From assembly GCA_936450465.1 (NCBI GenBank), contig OW388305.1, forward strand, positions 58,208,625 to 58,272,624: a stretch of 64,000 nucleotides of DNA, in the 5' to 3' direction. The notes beneath the pieces were generated by a model. That model had not been told where the DNA came from. It made no database searches and was given only the letters and a program-made list of their open reading frames with translations. A program made the translations under genes and the position numbers. This DNA is from Gibbula magus (Eukaryota > Mollusca > Gastropoda > Trochida > Trochidae). Positions 33,553 to 44,477 of this stretch are shown in pieces (positions within the stretch are counted from its first letter, which is position 1; each line of letters starts with the position of its first letter).

Positions 33553-34958
33553 ACCGACCGATCGAACGACCCTAGTGTTACTCTCGTGTGCACTCTTGAG
33601 TCACTCGAAGCCCCTCCGTCCGGCTGCGTTCTTTTTGACTCAGTCGAGGGTAAACTTGCGCATGCTCAGTTGCCACTTAGCGCAAACGACAACAGAGTAT
33701 CACACTTGGTTGCCCGTTGTCAAACAATATGGCCGACAGAATTATTATAGGCTCAGCATTTGAAAAAAAATTATACTTACCCTATTAATTATTTTATTCA
33801 TTCATTTACCCAATTATTCTGTGTTGAAAATTATAACCGAATAAAAAGACGAGTAGCCCGATCTACAATCGTCTACGACGCTACTGATCAATCCGTCCAC
33901 GAATGCACCAAAATCATACATCAGTGAAACTATAAAATTGTATGGTCTTCGAATACACCTATCATGCAAATAACCTACATTTTGCATTTACCCAAATCAA
34001 AATCTCAAATCGACTTAATACGAATGTGTTCTTATGTGTAAGTAAGTCGTAGGGTTAAGAAGAATGGTTGGCCAGGTTAAAAACGCCGCGTCAAATTCCG
34101 TTACTCTCACGACTTCCCTCCTCGATTTACCAGATTAGATGGGGATTCGGGTGACTCAAGAGTGCACACTGGAGTGACACAAGGGTCGTTCGTTTATGTT
34201 TTGATCGCACGTGCGACACACTATGTGCATAACGAACGCAGCCCACAATCCGAGTAGGGACGTCGTGAGACTAACGGAAGTACGTCATTTGACGAGGTGT
34301 CGTTAACCTGGCCAACGATATATTCTTTTCTAACCCTCCGACTTACCTACATATTTGAACACCTTCGAAATAAGTCGATGTGAGGTTTTGATTTGGGTAA
34401 ATCTAAATGTTGGTTATAGGCATGATAGTTGTATTCGGATAGCATTAAATTTTACAGTTGCACTGATGTATTTTCCGTTGCATGGATTGATCGTAGACGA
34501 TTGCAGATTGTTTGGATTCGGCAATCCTTTTAAATACGGAATAATTAAACATAGGGATAAATAAATAAGGTTAGTATGATTAAATTTTATCCACTGATGA
34601 GCCTTTATTACCCTGTCAGCCATGCAATCGAGTGTGATACTCAGGGCCCCGTTCCATAACAGCGAGCGCTTAAAATCGCTCATTGATTACTCAATGTAGC
34701 GCTCAATGTAGCGCTCAATGTAGCGCTCAAGTAGCGCTCAAGAAGCGCTCATTCTCTCTTGAACGACAAGGTGCAAGTTTGCTCGCCTTGCTACGTAGCG
34801 CTACATTGAGCAATCGCGTTCAAGAGAGGTTTAAAAGTAATCGCTAATTGAGCGATTACTTTAAAACCTCTCTTGAACACGGACCAGTTGTCGTTCGTGC
34901 TAAGTGGCAGCTAAGTATGCGCAATTTTACACTCGATTGAGTCAAAACGAACGCAGCC
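33553..34958. repeat. Interleaved inverted repeats, R1 (left arm cut)
   Basis: Partners of the arms described at 41194, missing the outermost left arm because of the deletion. It includes an AGCGCTCAATGT tandem and hairpin block at 34640-34890, shared only with R3. Confidence 0.55.
34640..34890. mobile_element. AGCGCT hairpin block, R1
   Basis: Short tandem units TAGCGCTCAATG, then inverted arms CTCTCTTGAACG and GTTCAAGAGAGG, with GTAATCGC/GCGATTAC inverted pairs. Present at 49270-49505 in R3, absent in R2 and R4. Confidence 0.5.
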
Positions 34959-35760
34959 TTTATGTCAAATAATTAATTGTTTATGGTACTGGTATTTGCT
35001 GATGTCTGTAGTAACACAACTTGGTGGTCTATTGCTAAAGTCGAATATTTACGAACTAATAATTTATATATTTATATATCTTAGAGCATATTTGAACTTC
35101 TCATAAAACTACTCTATCAAATATACACTATGCAGTGGTTATCAAAGACAACAATTTTAAAAGAGGCAATTTCAGTATGTTTTTGACAAAGAAAGGGACA
35201 AGTGGATTAAATGTGTATACACGTATTAGCGACGGTAACATTCGATATGCTAAAGTTTATTCAGTATACATGTCACAGGGCCAGGTATAATATTTAAGGA
35301 AAATTTTGAAGAAATAAGCATGTTTGGTGCTAATGAATAAAATATCAAAACAATTATCAGGCCTTTGAAAAATATCCACATACTTTACAATATTGAACAA
35401 TTTAACACATATAAAGGACTGACATTTCAGTTACCAAAAGAGCAGTAAAATATTAGCTATGTTCACATTCCGAATCTAACATACTTTGTTAATAAAATGT
35501 CACTATATATCAGAGTTATATACCTTCACCATATGCCAGCGTAGCAAAGCCCTGCATATGAACTTCAGAATGTACTCTGCTACACCGACACAGAAAAGTA
35601 TTGTAATACAGCAAGGTTTAATCAGTCAATGGTGGAAACTGAAGCGAGTTAAAACTAGAATAAATAAATAGCAATTGCTTTGCGTAGACCTAATTTGCTG
35701 AACACCGTCATAGAAATTCAGTTCACACCTGCATAAACTTATTTTCCTGACGTCATAATT

Positions 35761-36245
35761 AGGGGTGACTATTGACCCAAAGAGACTATTACGATAGCGA
35801 TAGTCTATTGTCCCTTACTATTGCGATAGCGATAGCGATAGACTATTGTAATTCACTATTGCAATAACTATTGCGATATCGTTTTTCGTACAAATACGCA
35901 ATAATCAGCTAGATCCCTTATAGGTTTTAGTAGAAATGTTTAATTGATGTAAGGACTATGGAACCAAAATCAGTAAAGAAATCATAAATGAAACGATTTT
36001 TTGTCATTTTGCTAATTCTTATCTCAAGTTCTTCCCTTTTGACAAATGAAAAATCTTGAATAAAATGCAGTGAGGCTTGTGTAAATCATTCATAACTAAG
36101 GCAAATTTAATAGTTTCGATAGTATCGATAGTTACCCTTACTATTGCCATAGCGATAGTGTTTTTGTATAAACAATCGATATAGTACTATTGCCAAGCCA
36201 ACTATTGTGATGCATCGATAGTTCGATGTATTGTTACATCCCTGG
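35761..36245. mobile_element. hAT-type MITE, R1
   Basis: 485 bp, ends AGGGGTGAC and the inverted CCAGGGATGT. Flanks TCATAATT and TCATAATA are an 8-bp duplication with one mismatch. The interior is rich in GCGATAGCGATAG and CGATAG units. An 8-bp duplication and these ends fit hAT-derived elements. Confidence 0.7.
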
Positions 36246-36388
36246 TCATAATATTTAGCCCACGCCCCAATGACGTGGGGCCAGTTGCGTTGTGGATTTT
36301 CATTGGTAACGCGGATTTATACAGATTGCACAGCGGTTTTGGAGATTATACCTTCATGAACATACTACATTTTGAAGTCAATTCTTAA

Positions 36389-36742
36389 AGGCACAGTAGC
36401 ACGTTTTTTGCAAAATTTTTTTTTCAAATTTCCCATTTATAACGATAGTTTATGTCATTTATATTTACTTTAGAGGGTAAAACATCTTATTACACAAACC
36501 AATTATCCGTAGTGGTAAAAACGATGTTGCGTATAAAGCAAAAATTGCATTGCAGCCATTTTATTGTGAACATAATTTATTATTTCTAATGACAAAAACG
36601 ATTCCCATGGCTTTACGGAACCATGTACACTCATTTTTTAACTTGATTTTCCGAAGAGAGAAGGGTAGTTTACTATTAGTGACATTATTTTTCGAATACA
36701 TTTCATCAACTTATTTCAGTGAAAAAACGTGCTACTGCCCCT
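36389..36742. mobile_element. TTAA-flanked MITE, R1
   Basis: 354 bp, inverted ends beginning AGGCACAGTAGCACG and AGGGGCAGTAGCACG. TTAA on both sides (36385-36388, 36743-36746). R5 has the empty site (63409-63412). Confidence 0.8.
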
Positions 36743-37069
36743 TTAAGGGTAAAGTTGACCAGTGACAGTCGCACGTTGCCGATGATGAACATTTCAAGAA
36801 TGAGTCGTTATACTTAAAAAGAAGAAAACTCATTGTCCATGTCAACGGTTCCGTTTTGCATTTAGTACTGACATATTTCAATTTATGATGATTATAATGC
36901 CAGAATTCATTGCAAATGAGTTCATATTTAGACTGTTTGAACATTTGTTTAACCATTGAAACAAGAGTGCTCTGAGAGTACAAGAACCCCAGGTTCCTAA
37001 TCCTCCAAATCAGCAGTTTAATTGTAAGGGTAATTTCATGACCTATTACAAATAAATCAGCATTTCAAG

Positions 37070-37490
37070 TATCGAAAGCCTATCACCAATCGAAAAACTA
37101 TGGCCATGGTAAGGTTTCTCTCAAAAAGGTCAAGGTCACATGGTCAAATGTTATAACTTCAGTGTGTGATATTGGAAACATAACATGTTCAAATGCTGAA
37201 GAATTAAAAGTTACTGTCAGTGTGAAATTGGAAAGCTGAGCGCTCTAAGTCAATGGCCATAACTCTAAAAAATATTAATCCGATCGGTCCCAAAAAAGCA
37301 CATACGTATCTTCGATGTATATCCAAAGCATGTGTAAAGTTTCAGAAAGATTAGTCCAAAACTGTGGGAGGAGGTGATTTCAGAACACAAGTACCCCTTT
37401 CGGGACGGACAGACAGACGGACGGACGGACGGACGGACGGACAGACGGGCTGCGCCACGACATAAACCCCCTTTGGTTTCACCTGGGGGT
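37070..37490. mobile_element. Retroelement tail with GACGG repeats, R1
   Basis: Includes CTATGGCCATGGTAAGG, AACTGTGGGAGGAGGTGATT, a (GACG)n tract at 37406-37447, and GGGCTGCGCCACGACATAA. It ends about 45 bp before the exon B acceptor. Same in R2, R3 and R4. Confidence 0.55.
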
Positions 37491-37535
37491 TAACAACTCG
37501 TTTAAGTTTGTTGTCTTCATTGATGTTTTTTACAG

Positions 37536-38761
37536 ATGAGAAGAGCTGGGAAGAGAACGGCCGTGTCTGTCCCGAAGATGAGAATACTTTCATGGACTCT
37601 TGTGTAGATGGGAATCTGGAAGAGGTGAAGAGACTCGTGTGTGGTGGGCTGGAAGATATCAACTGCCGAGGTCACAGCGAGAAGACATGTGTCATGCAGG
37701 CAGCACAGAACAACCATACAGAACTGTTTAACTTTCTTGTACATCAGGGGTGTGATCTGGCGGCCGTTGATTATAGAAATAAGACTGTGTTGTATTATGC
37801 TTGTATTGGTGGCAGCACTCATATGGTTAAGAAGTTGGTAGATGACTGTAAGAGTGACGTAAACTGGCGAGATATATTTATGAAAACACCTCTGTTTTAT
37901 GCAAAAAGCACTCCGCTGGTGGAGTTCCTGTTGAAAAAAGGAGCTGATGTTAAAGCAGTAAATATAAATAACGACAACATACTACATAGGAATTGTTATG
38001 ATGGCAATGTTGAGTTGGTGAAGTACATCCTGTCACTTAACGTCTTTGATATCAACTGCAGAGGGATGTCAGGATCTCCTCTTATGTATGCTGTAATTGG
38101 TAGCGAGCTACCTGTCGTGAAATTCTTAAGAGACAGAGAAGCCGATTTTCAATTAACAGATTTCAAAAACAATAATATTCTACACCTGGCTTGTAGATAT
38201 GCTAATATAGAGATGGTTAAGTATGTCATGTCACTTAATCTCTTTGATCTGGAAGAAAGGGGAAACAAGTATGAGAGAACTCCTTTGATGCTTGCGATAA
38301 GAAATGGAAATATTCAGGTCACCAAATGGTTGAAGAAAAAGGGAGCTGATACTGAAAAAAAGGACAAGTATGGCAACAACATTCTCCATTTGGCTTGTAA
38401 AAGTGGTAATGTGGAGTGTGTGGAGTTTGTTCTGTCGCTAAGCATCTTTAATAAAGAAGGTAGACAAGGGAAAGGGAGGACCCCTCTCATGATGGCTGTT
38501 GAGCATAATAACACGAACGTTGTTAAGTTTCTACACCAACAATACAAAGCAAATATCAAAACATCAGATGATGATGGTTTTAACGTTCTCCACATGGCCT
38601 GTCAAAAGGGTTACATATACATGGTCAAGTATCTGATCGAGGTTGAGGAACTGAGGCCCATGTGGAGGATAAAGGACAAGGACGGACACACACCCATACA
38701 GAGAGCGAAGGAAAATGGTCTACATGAGATCGTGTCACTCGTCAAATCAATAAACGTATAA
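37536..38761 (+). CDS. Ankyrin exon B of unit R1 (exon A lost)
   Basis: 408 codons plus TAA after an intact TTTACAG acceptor, close to R3 overall. Repeat 3 has a DYRNKTVLYYACIGG form where R3 has DDENMTVLYNACNGG. The signal-peptide exon that should lie about 4 kb upstream has been removed by deletion at about 33550. R1 could be a pseudogene with an undamaged frame, could use another 5' exon, or could be made as a cytosolic protein from the in-frame ATG that overlaps the acceptor (MFFTDEK). AATAAA follows at 38844. Confidence 0.75.
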
Positions 38762-38843
38762 GTCACACTGGTAATAATGAAACAGTAACTATAATATATG
38801 TTATATAGCCCTGCTATATATTCTCAAGTGGTGCTGTGAATTT

Positions 38844-38849
38844 AATAAA
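38844..38849 (+). terminator. Poly(A) signal of R1
   Basis: AATAAA, 83 bp after the stop codon. Confidence 0.5.
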
Positions 38850-39520
38850 CTCAAAAACCGGAGTGCCCTGAGTGTGACATCACCATATCGACAGAGAGAG
38901 AAATTGTGTGTGTTAGTGTCACAAATTAGTTACATAAAGATAAACTTTAATGAAAAAACTCACTTTTAGTCGGAAATTGGTGAAGGAGACACTTAACAAT
39001 AGAACATTAAATTCATTGTAAACATACATAATCACATTTCACATATAAACTGAGAGTGATCAGATTGTGTAACCGCTAGGGTTATGACGTCCGACAACCA
39101 TTTCAAAACCATTCGGCAAACGGCTGCAGTATAAAGATGTTAATTGTTTCTCATTAAAATAATTTCAAAAGATGCGAGGGGTAAAACATTTTTTCTTCTC
39201 CAGGATATATTTTGGAATTGCAAGAAGTATACAAAATGGAAGGGCAGTCGTTCTTTCAAACCCGTATGATCGGTGGATTAAATTTCTATCTCGCCGACAT
39301 TTATAACGACATGTTTTTTTCTCCGAAACATGAATAAATAATGTTTGCGAAAATTAAACTAGTTAGTTAATAATCATTAATAATTTAGATGTTTGTTTAA
39401 GACATGCCTTTGTTAGTAGTATTCTTATATCCAATTGTACAGGAGAATTAGATGACAAATATATAGGAAATCCATCATAGATAGCTACAATGTACACTTA
39501 TTCTGTCAGCATATGTAATA

Positions 39521-39665
39521 TTTACTACCATGGTTTCCGAGTTGTATCGAGAAATACCAGGACAGTTTTTCCGAGAGGCTCAACCGAGGCCTTTGGCCGA
39601 GGACATACCTCAAGGAAAAACTGTCCCGATATTTCCTGATGCTTCGAGGAAAATATGGTAGTATC
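39521..39665. mobile_element. Foldback MITE, R2 flank
   Basis: Paralogue of 32910-33053. Confidence 0.55.
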
Positions 39666-40630
39666 TGACTTAAATCTCACTTATTCAAGTTTTAAATAAT
39701 GTAAAATTCCATAACCTTTCTCTGACCACTGGCCACCAGCTCTGTGCAATCCGTTGCCATCTGGGTAAGTTTGTAACAACCTTTCCCAATTCGTACATTT
39801 CGTGGTGGAAACGAGGGGATGCCTCTTCTGTGTTGCACTGCACCAGTGAAATTTAGAAAAAAGATGAAATAAAGATAAATTGGATTCTTTATAGGAATAT
39901 ATTCGCTTGGACTGTGCATATTTAGGTAACTTAAACTTCCTTATTTCTTTATAACTTAATTTTACTTAATTAATATGTAAACCTATTATTTATTAAAAAC
40001 GATGTCTGATTCAAACTAGTTTATTCATTCATGTCTTAACTAACATAACATGATGTGGTGCAAGGTTAATCAGAAGCTTTTGTCCAAAAGGGTCCTGATA
40101 TCGATAATTAACTTGTCACTTTTTATAAATGGTTGCCACGGACAATTAGGTCTACATAGGATGTACTTTATTGTTATTTTTGTATCTTTCTGCTATTTGT
40201 TAATGCGAATGATTTCACAAAGAAAAATTAAAACACAAAGATATTGAAAACCGCCAACGGCACATCGGTAAGTTGAGCTTGAAAATACAGTTAATTTTTT
40301 TTCTGCTAAGGAAATATATATATTATTAACTGTGTTTTAAAGACAATGACTAAAAGGTATATGTGAACAATGATGATCCGGCAAAGAAAAGCTGGTTACG
40401 GAGACGGAGCTTATGTCTATAAATTACATATGAACAATGTATACTGTTACACGTGTCCGACAGACCAGTACTTATTAATTTCATTTTCAAACTGGAACTT
40501 GTCAGGTTTTTCTTTAATATTTCATTTAAATTGACAAAAATGTTTTTTGAAATGGCTTGTGACTTACAATCTAACTGTAGAAACTTATTTCATTATTACA
40601 ATCCTTCTGGATCTCTACAGTGCTAACACA

Positions 40631-40925
40631 ATGGTTCAGATTGTGCTCCTGCACTTCGTACTTATGTACTCTCTATCAGAGAGCGTGTTTCAGACATGGG
40701 ACCAGAGAAAGCTTCAGCCCTATGGTCCAAAAATGTGTAGATTGGTTTGTTCGAGAACAGAAGGGTGTACGGAACACATATTTGATGAAGTACAGTTAAC
40801 ATGTCAACCTGTTACAGTCACAGCAGGCTGGGAGTCTTATCCTCAAGTAACCATGGCAACGGGAAAGGACTTGGACGTTCTTGAAGTTACTAAATCCTCA
40901 ATGAAGAGAAGAAACAGACAGCCAG
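40631..40925 (+). CDS. Signal-peptide/Cys-module exon A of gene R2
   Basis: 98 codons plus one base. Residues 1-18 form a signal peptide (hydrophobic core IVLLHFVLMY). Cysteines lie at 36, 40, 46 and 58; the fifth found in left copies is Tyr70 here. The tail is basic, SSMKRRNRQP, with an R-x-x-R site (R93-R96). The ATG has A at -3 and G at +4. The donor CCAG|GTGAAC leaves one base, G, which with AT of exon B makes an Asp codon. The unspliced frame ends 17 codons later in LLSLSIR. No transmembrane segment other than the signal peptide is present. Confidence 0.7.
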
Positions 40926-41193
40926 GTGAACATAATCACGTTTCACCGTTTCACCTGTTGTCACTTTCAATTCGTTAGAATTACATGTGCCAAACTTTAT
41001 CTGTGGTGTTATCTTAGTTATCGAGAAACTAACAGTTGTTGTAAATTGTCATTTTCATTCATATCCATATTCTGATTAGATCAGTCGTGATTTTTTACCG
41101 GAAGCACCAGCTGTCATCTTAGCTAAGGTACATAGCTCTGACAGATGTAGTGGAAACGACAGGGAGAACGGAATACTGTATCTGTGACACTTT

Positions 41194-42442
41194 GGCTGCG
41201 TTCGTTTTGCACATAGTGTGTCGCACGTGCGATCAAATTCCTAATCGAACGACCCTAGTGTCACTCTCGTGTGCACTCTTGAGTCCCTCGAAGCCCCTCC
41301 TGCCGGCTGCGTTCGTTTTGACTCACTTGAGGGTAAACTTGCGCATGCTCAGTTGCCACTTAGCGCTAACAACAACCGAGTATCACACATGGTTGCCCGG
41401 CGTCAAACAATATGCCCGACATAATTATTATAGGCTCAGCATTTGAACAAAAATTATACTTACCCTATTAATTATTTCATTCATTTATTTACCCAATTAT
41501 TCTGTGTTGAAAAGGAAAACCGAATAAAAAAACGAGTAGCCGGATCTACAATCGTCTACGACGCTACTGCTCATTCCAACATCATACATCAGTGAAACTA
41601 TAACATTGTATGGTCTTCGAATAAACCTGCAATACACATCATGCAAATAACCTACATTTTGCATTTACCCAAATCAAAACCTGAAATCGACTTATTACGA
41701 ATGTGTTCATATGTGTAAGTAGGTCGTAGAGTTAAGAAGAATGGTTGGCCAGGTTAAAAACGCCGCGTCAAATTCCGTTTCTCTCACGACTTCCCTCCTC
41801 GATTGACCAGGAGGGGCTTCGGGTGACTCAAGAGTGCACACTGGAGTGACACAACACGAAATCAAATGGCCCCTCTCAGCCATCATACACAATTGTCGTT
41901 CGATTATGTTTTTGATCGCACGTGCGACACATTATGTGCAAAACGAACGCAGCCCACAAATCGAGTAGGGAGGTCGTGAGACTAACAAAAGTACGTCATT
42001 TGACGAGGTGTCGTTAACCTGGCCAACGATATATTCTTTTCTAACCCTCCGACTGACTTACATATTTGAACACCTTCGAAATAAGTCGATGTGAGGTTTT
42101 GATTTGGGTAAATCTAAATGTTGGTTATAGGCATGATAGTTGTATTCGGATACCATTAAATTTTACAGTTGCACTGTTGTATTTTCCGATGCATGGATTG
42201 ATCATAGACGATTGCAGACCGGACCCGTCGTGTTTGGATTCGGCAATCCTTTTAAATATATAATAATTAAACATAGGAATAAATAAATAAGGTTAGTATG
42301 ATTAAATTTGATCAAATGATGAGCCAAGCTGCCTATTTCCCTGTCAGTCATATTTTTTGACGCCAGGTAACCGAGTGTGATACTCGGTTGTCGTTCGTGC
42401 TAAGTGGCAGTTTATCATGCAATTTTACACTCGAACGCAGCC
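41194..42442. repeat. Interleaved inverted repeats, R2 intron
   Basis: Three arm pairs in the order A B C A' C' B'. A (41194-41300) pairs with 41811-41955, B (41305-41412) with 42355-42442, and C (41658-41763) with 42013-42120. A and B both start GGCTGCGTTCGTTTTG, so two related foldback elements have probably nested. Confidence 0.6.
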
Positions 42443-43243
42443 TTTGTGTCAAATAATTAATTGTTTATGGTACTGGTTTTGCTGATGTCTGTAGTAACAC
42501 AACTTGGTGTTCTATTGATAAAGTCGAACATTTACGAACTAATAATATTTATATTTATATATCTTAGAGCATATTTGAACTTCTCATAAAACTACTCTAT
42601 CAAATATACACTACGCAGTGGTTATCAAAGACAACAATTTTAAAAGAGGCAATTTCAGTATGTTTTTGACAAAGAAAGGGACAAGTGGATTAAATGTGTA
42701 TACACGTATTAGTGACAGTAACATTCGATATGCTGAAGTTTATTCAGTATACATGTCAAAGGACCAGGTATAACATTTTAGGGAAATTTTGAAGAAATAA
42801 TCATGTTTGGTGCTAATGAATGAAACATCAAAACAATTATCAGGCTTTTGAAAAATATGCACATACTTTACAATAGTGAACAATTTAACACATATAAACG
42901 ACTGACATTTCAGTTTCCATAAGAGCAGTAAAATATTAGCTATGTTCACATTCCGAATCTAACATACTTTGTTAATAAAATGTCACTATGTATCAGAGTT
43001 ATATACCTTCACCATATGCTAGCGTAGCAAAGCCCTGCATATGAACTTCATTATGTACTCTGCTACACCGACACAGAAAAGTATTGTAATACAGCAAGGT
43101 TTAATCAGTCAATGGTGGAAACTGACGCGAGTTAAAACTTGAATAAATAAATAGCAATTGCTTTGCGTAGACCTAATTTGCTGAACACCTTCATAGAAAT
43201 TCAGTTCACACCTGCATAAACTTATTTTCCTGACGTCATAATT

Positions 43244-43722
43244 AGGGGTGACTATTGACCCAAAGAGACTATTACGATAGCGATAGTCTATTGTCCCTTA
43301 CTATTGCGATAGCCATAGACTATTGTAATTCACTATTGCAATAACTATTGCGATATCGTTTTTTGTACAAATACGCAATAATCAGCTAGATCCCTTATAG
43401 GTTTTAGTAGATATGTTTATTTGATGTAAGGACTATGGAACCAAAATCAGTAAAGAAATCATAAATGAAAAGATTTTTTGTCATTTTGCTAATTCTTATC
43501 TCAAGTTCTTCCCTTTTGACAAATGAAAAATCTTGAATAAAATGCAGTGAGGCTTGTGTAAATCATTCATAACTAAGGCAAATTTAATAGTTTCGATAGT
43601 ATCGATAGTTACCCTTACTATTGCGATAGCGATAGTGTTTTTGTATAAACAATCGATATAGTACTATTGCCAAGCCAACTATTGTGATGCATCGATAGTT
43701 CGATGTATTGTTACATCCCTGG
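43244..43722. mobile_element. hAT-type MITE, R2
   Basis: 479 bp, same ends and TCATAATT/TCATAATA flanks as in R1. One GCGATA unit fewer. Confidence 0.7.
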
Positions 43723-44029
43723 TCATAATATTTAGCCCACGCCCCAATGACGTGGGGCCAGTTGCGTTGTGGATTTTCATTGGTAACGCGGATTTATACA
43801 GATTGCACAGCGGTTTAAGAGATTATACCTTCAATTTATGATGATTATAATGCCAGAATTCATTGCAAATGAGTTCATATTTAGACTGTTTGAACATTTG
43901 TTTAACCATTGAAACAAGAGTGCTCTGAGAGTACAAGAACCCCAGGTTCCTAATCCTCCAAATCAGCAGTTTAATTGTAAGGGTAATTTCATGACCTATT
44001 AAAAATAAATCAGCATTTCGAGTATCGAA

Positions 44030-44430
44030 AGCCTATCACCAATCGAAAAACTATGGCCATGGTAAGGTTTCTCTCAAAATGGATCCTACATCAAGGTCAA
44101 GGTCACATGGTCAAATGTTATAACTTCAGTGTGTGATATTGGAAACATAACATGTTCAAATGCTGAAGAATTAAAAGTTACTGAGCTGAGCGCTCTAAGT
44201 CAATGGTCATAACTCTAAAAAATATTAATCCGATCGGTCCCAAAAAAGCACATACGTATTTACGATGTATATCCAAAGCATGTGTAAAGTTTCAGAAAGA
44301 TTAGTCCAAAACTGTGGGAGGAGATGATTTCAGAACACAAGTACCCCTTTCGGGACGGACAGACAGACGGACGGACGGACGGACAGACGGGCTGCGCCAC
44401 GACATAAACCCCCTTGGGTTTCACCTGGGG
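44030..44430. mobile_element. Retroelement tail with GACGG repeats, R2
   Basis: Same element as at 37070, with a shorter (GACG)n tract at 44355-44394. Confidence 0.55.
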
Positions 44431-44477
44431 GTTAACAACTCGTTTAAGTTTGTTGTCTTCATTGATGTTTTTTACAG

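Larger units (their letters stand above)
38762..40630. other. R1-R2 intergenic region
   Basis: Contains the R1 3' UTR, the foldback element at 39521 and an AT-rich region upstream of R2 exon A. No gene seen. Confidence 0.4.
40926..44477 (+). other. Intron of gene R2 (3.55 kb)
   Basis: In order: conserved post-donor DNA, interleaved inverted repeats (41194-42442), an intron core shared with left genes (42480-43150), a hAT-type MITE (43244-43722), and a retroelement tail ending at about 44430. It lacks the TTAA MITE region of R1 and R3. No phase-1 exon found. Confidence 0.5.

Noticed and set aside
34414..34683. 89-codon minus-strand ORF (also 49046)
   Set aside because: Inside the inverted-repeat block, present only in one repeat class, no protein character.
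38314..38595. Antisense ORF in the 3' part of exon B (also 52945, 45247, 59896)
   Set aside because: Shadow of the ankyrin frame, no independent support.
41150..41446. 98-codon ORF METTGRTEY (also 48078, 55795, 62722)
   Set aside because: Lies in the arms of the GGCTGCG inverted repeats; not a plausible exon.
40926..44477. Hidden transmembrane exon between exon A and exon B
   Set aside because: The PNFICGVILVIEK segment just after exon A would need an intron of about 52 bp and soon hits a stop. The 665-bp L1 intron has no other conserved open segment.
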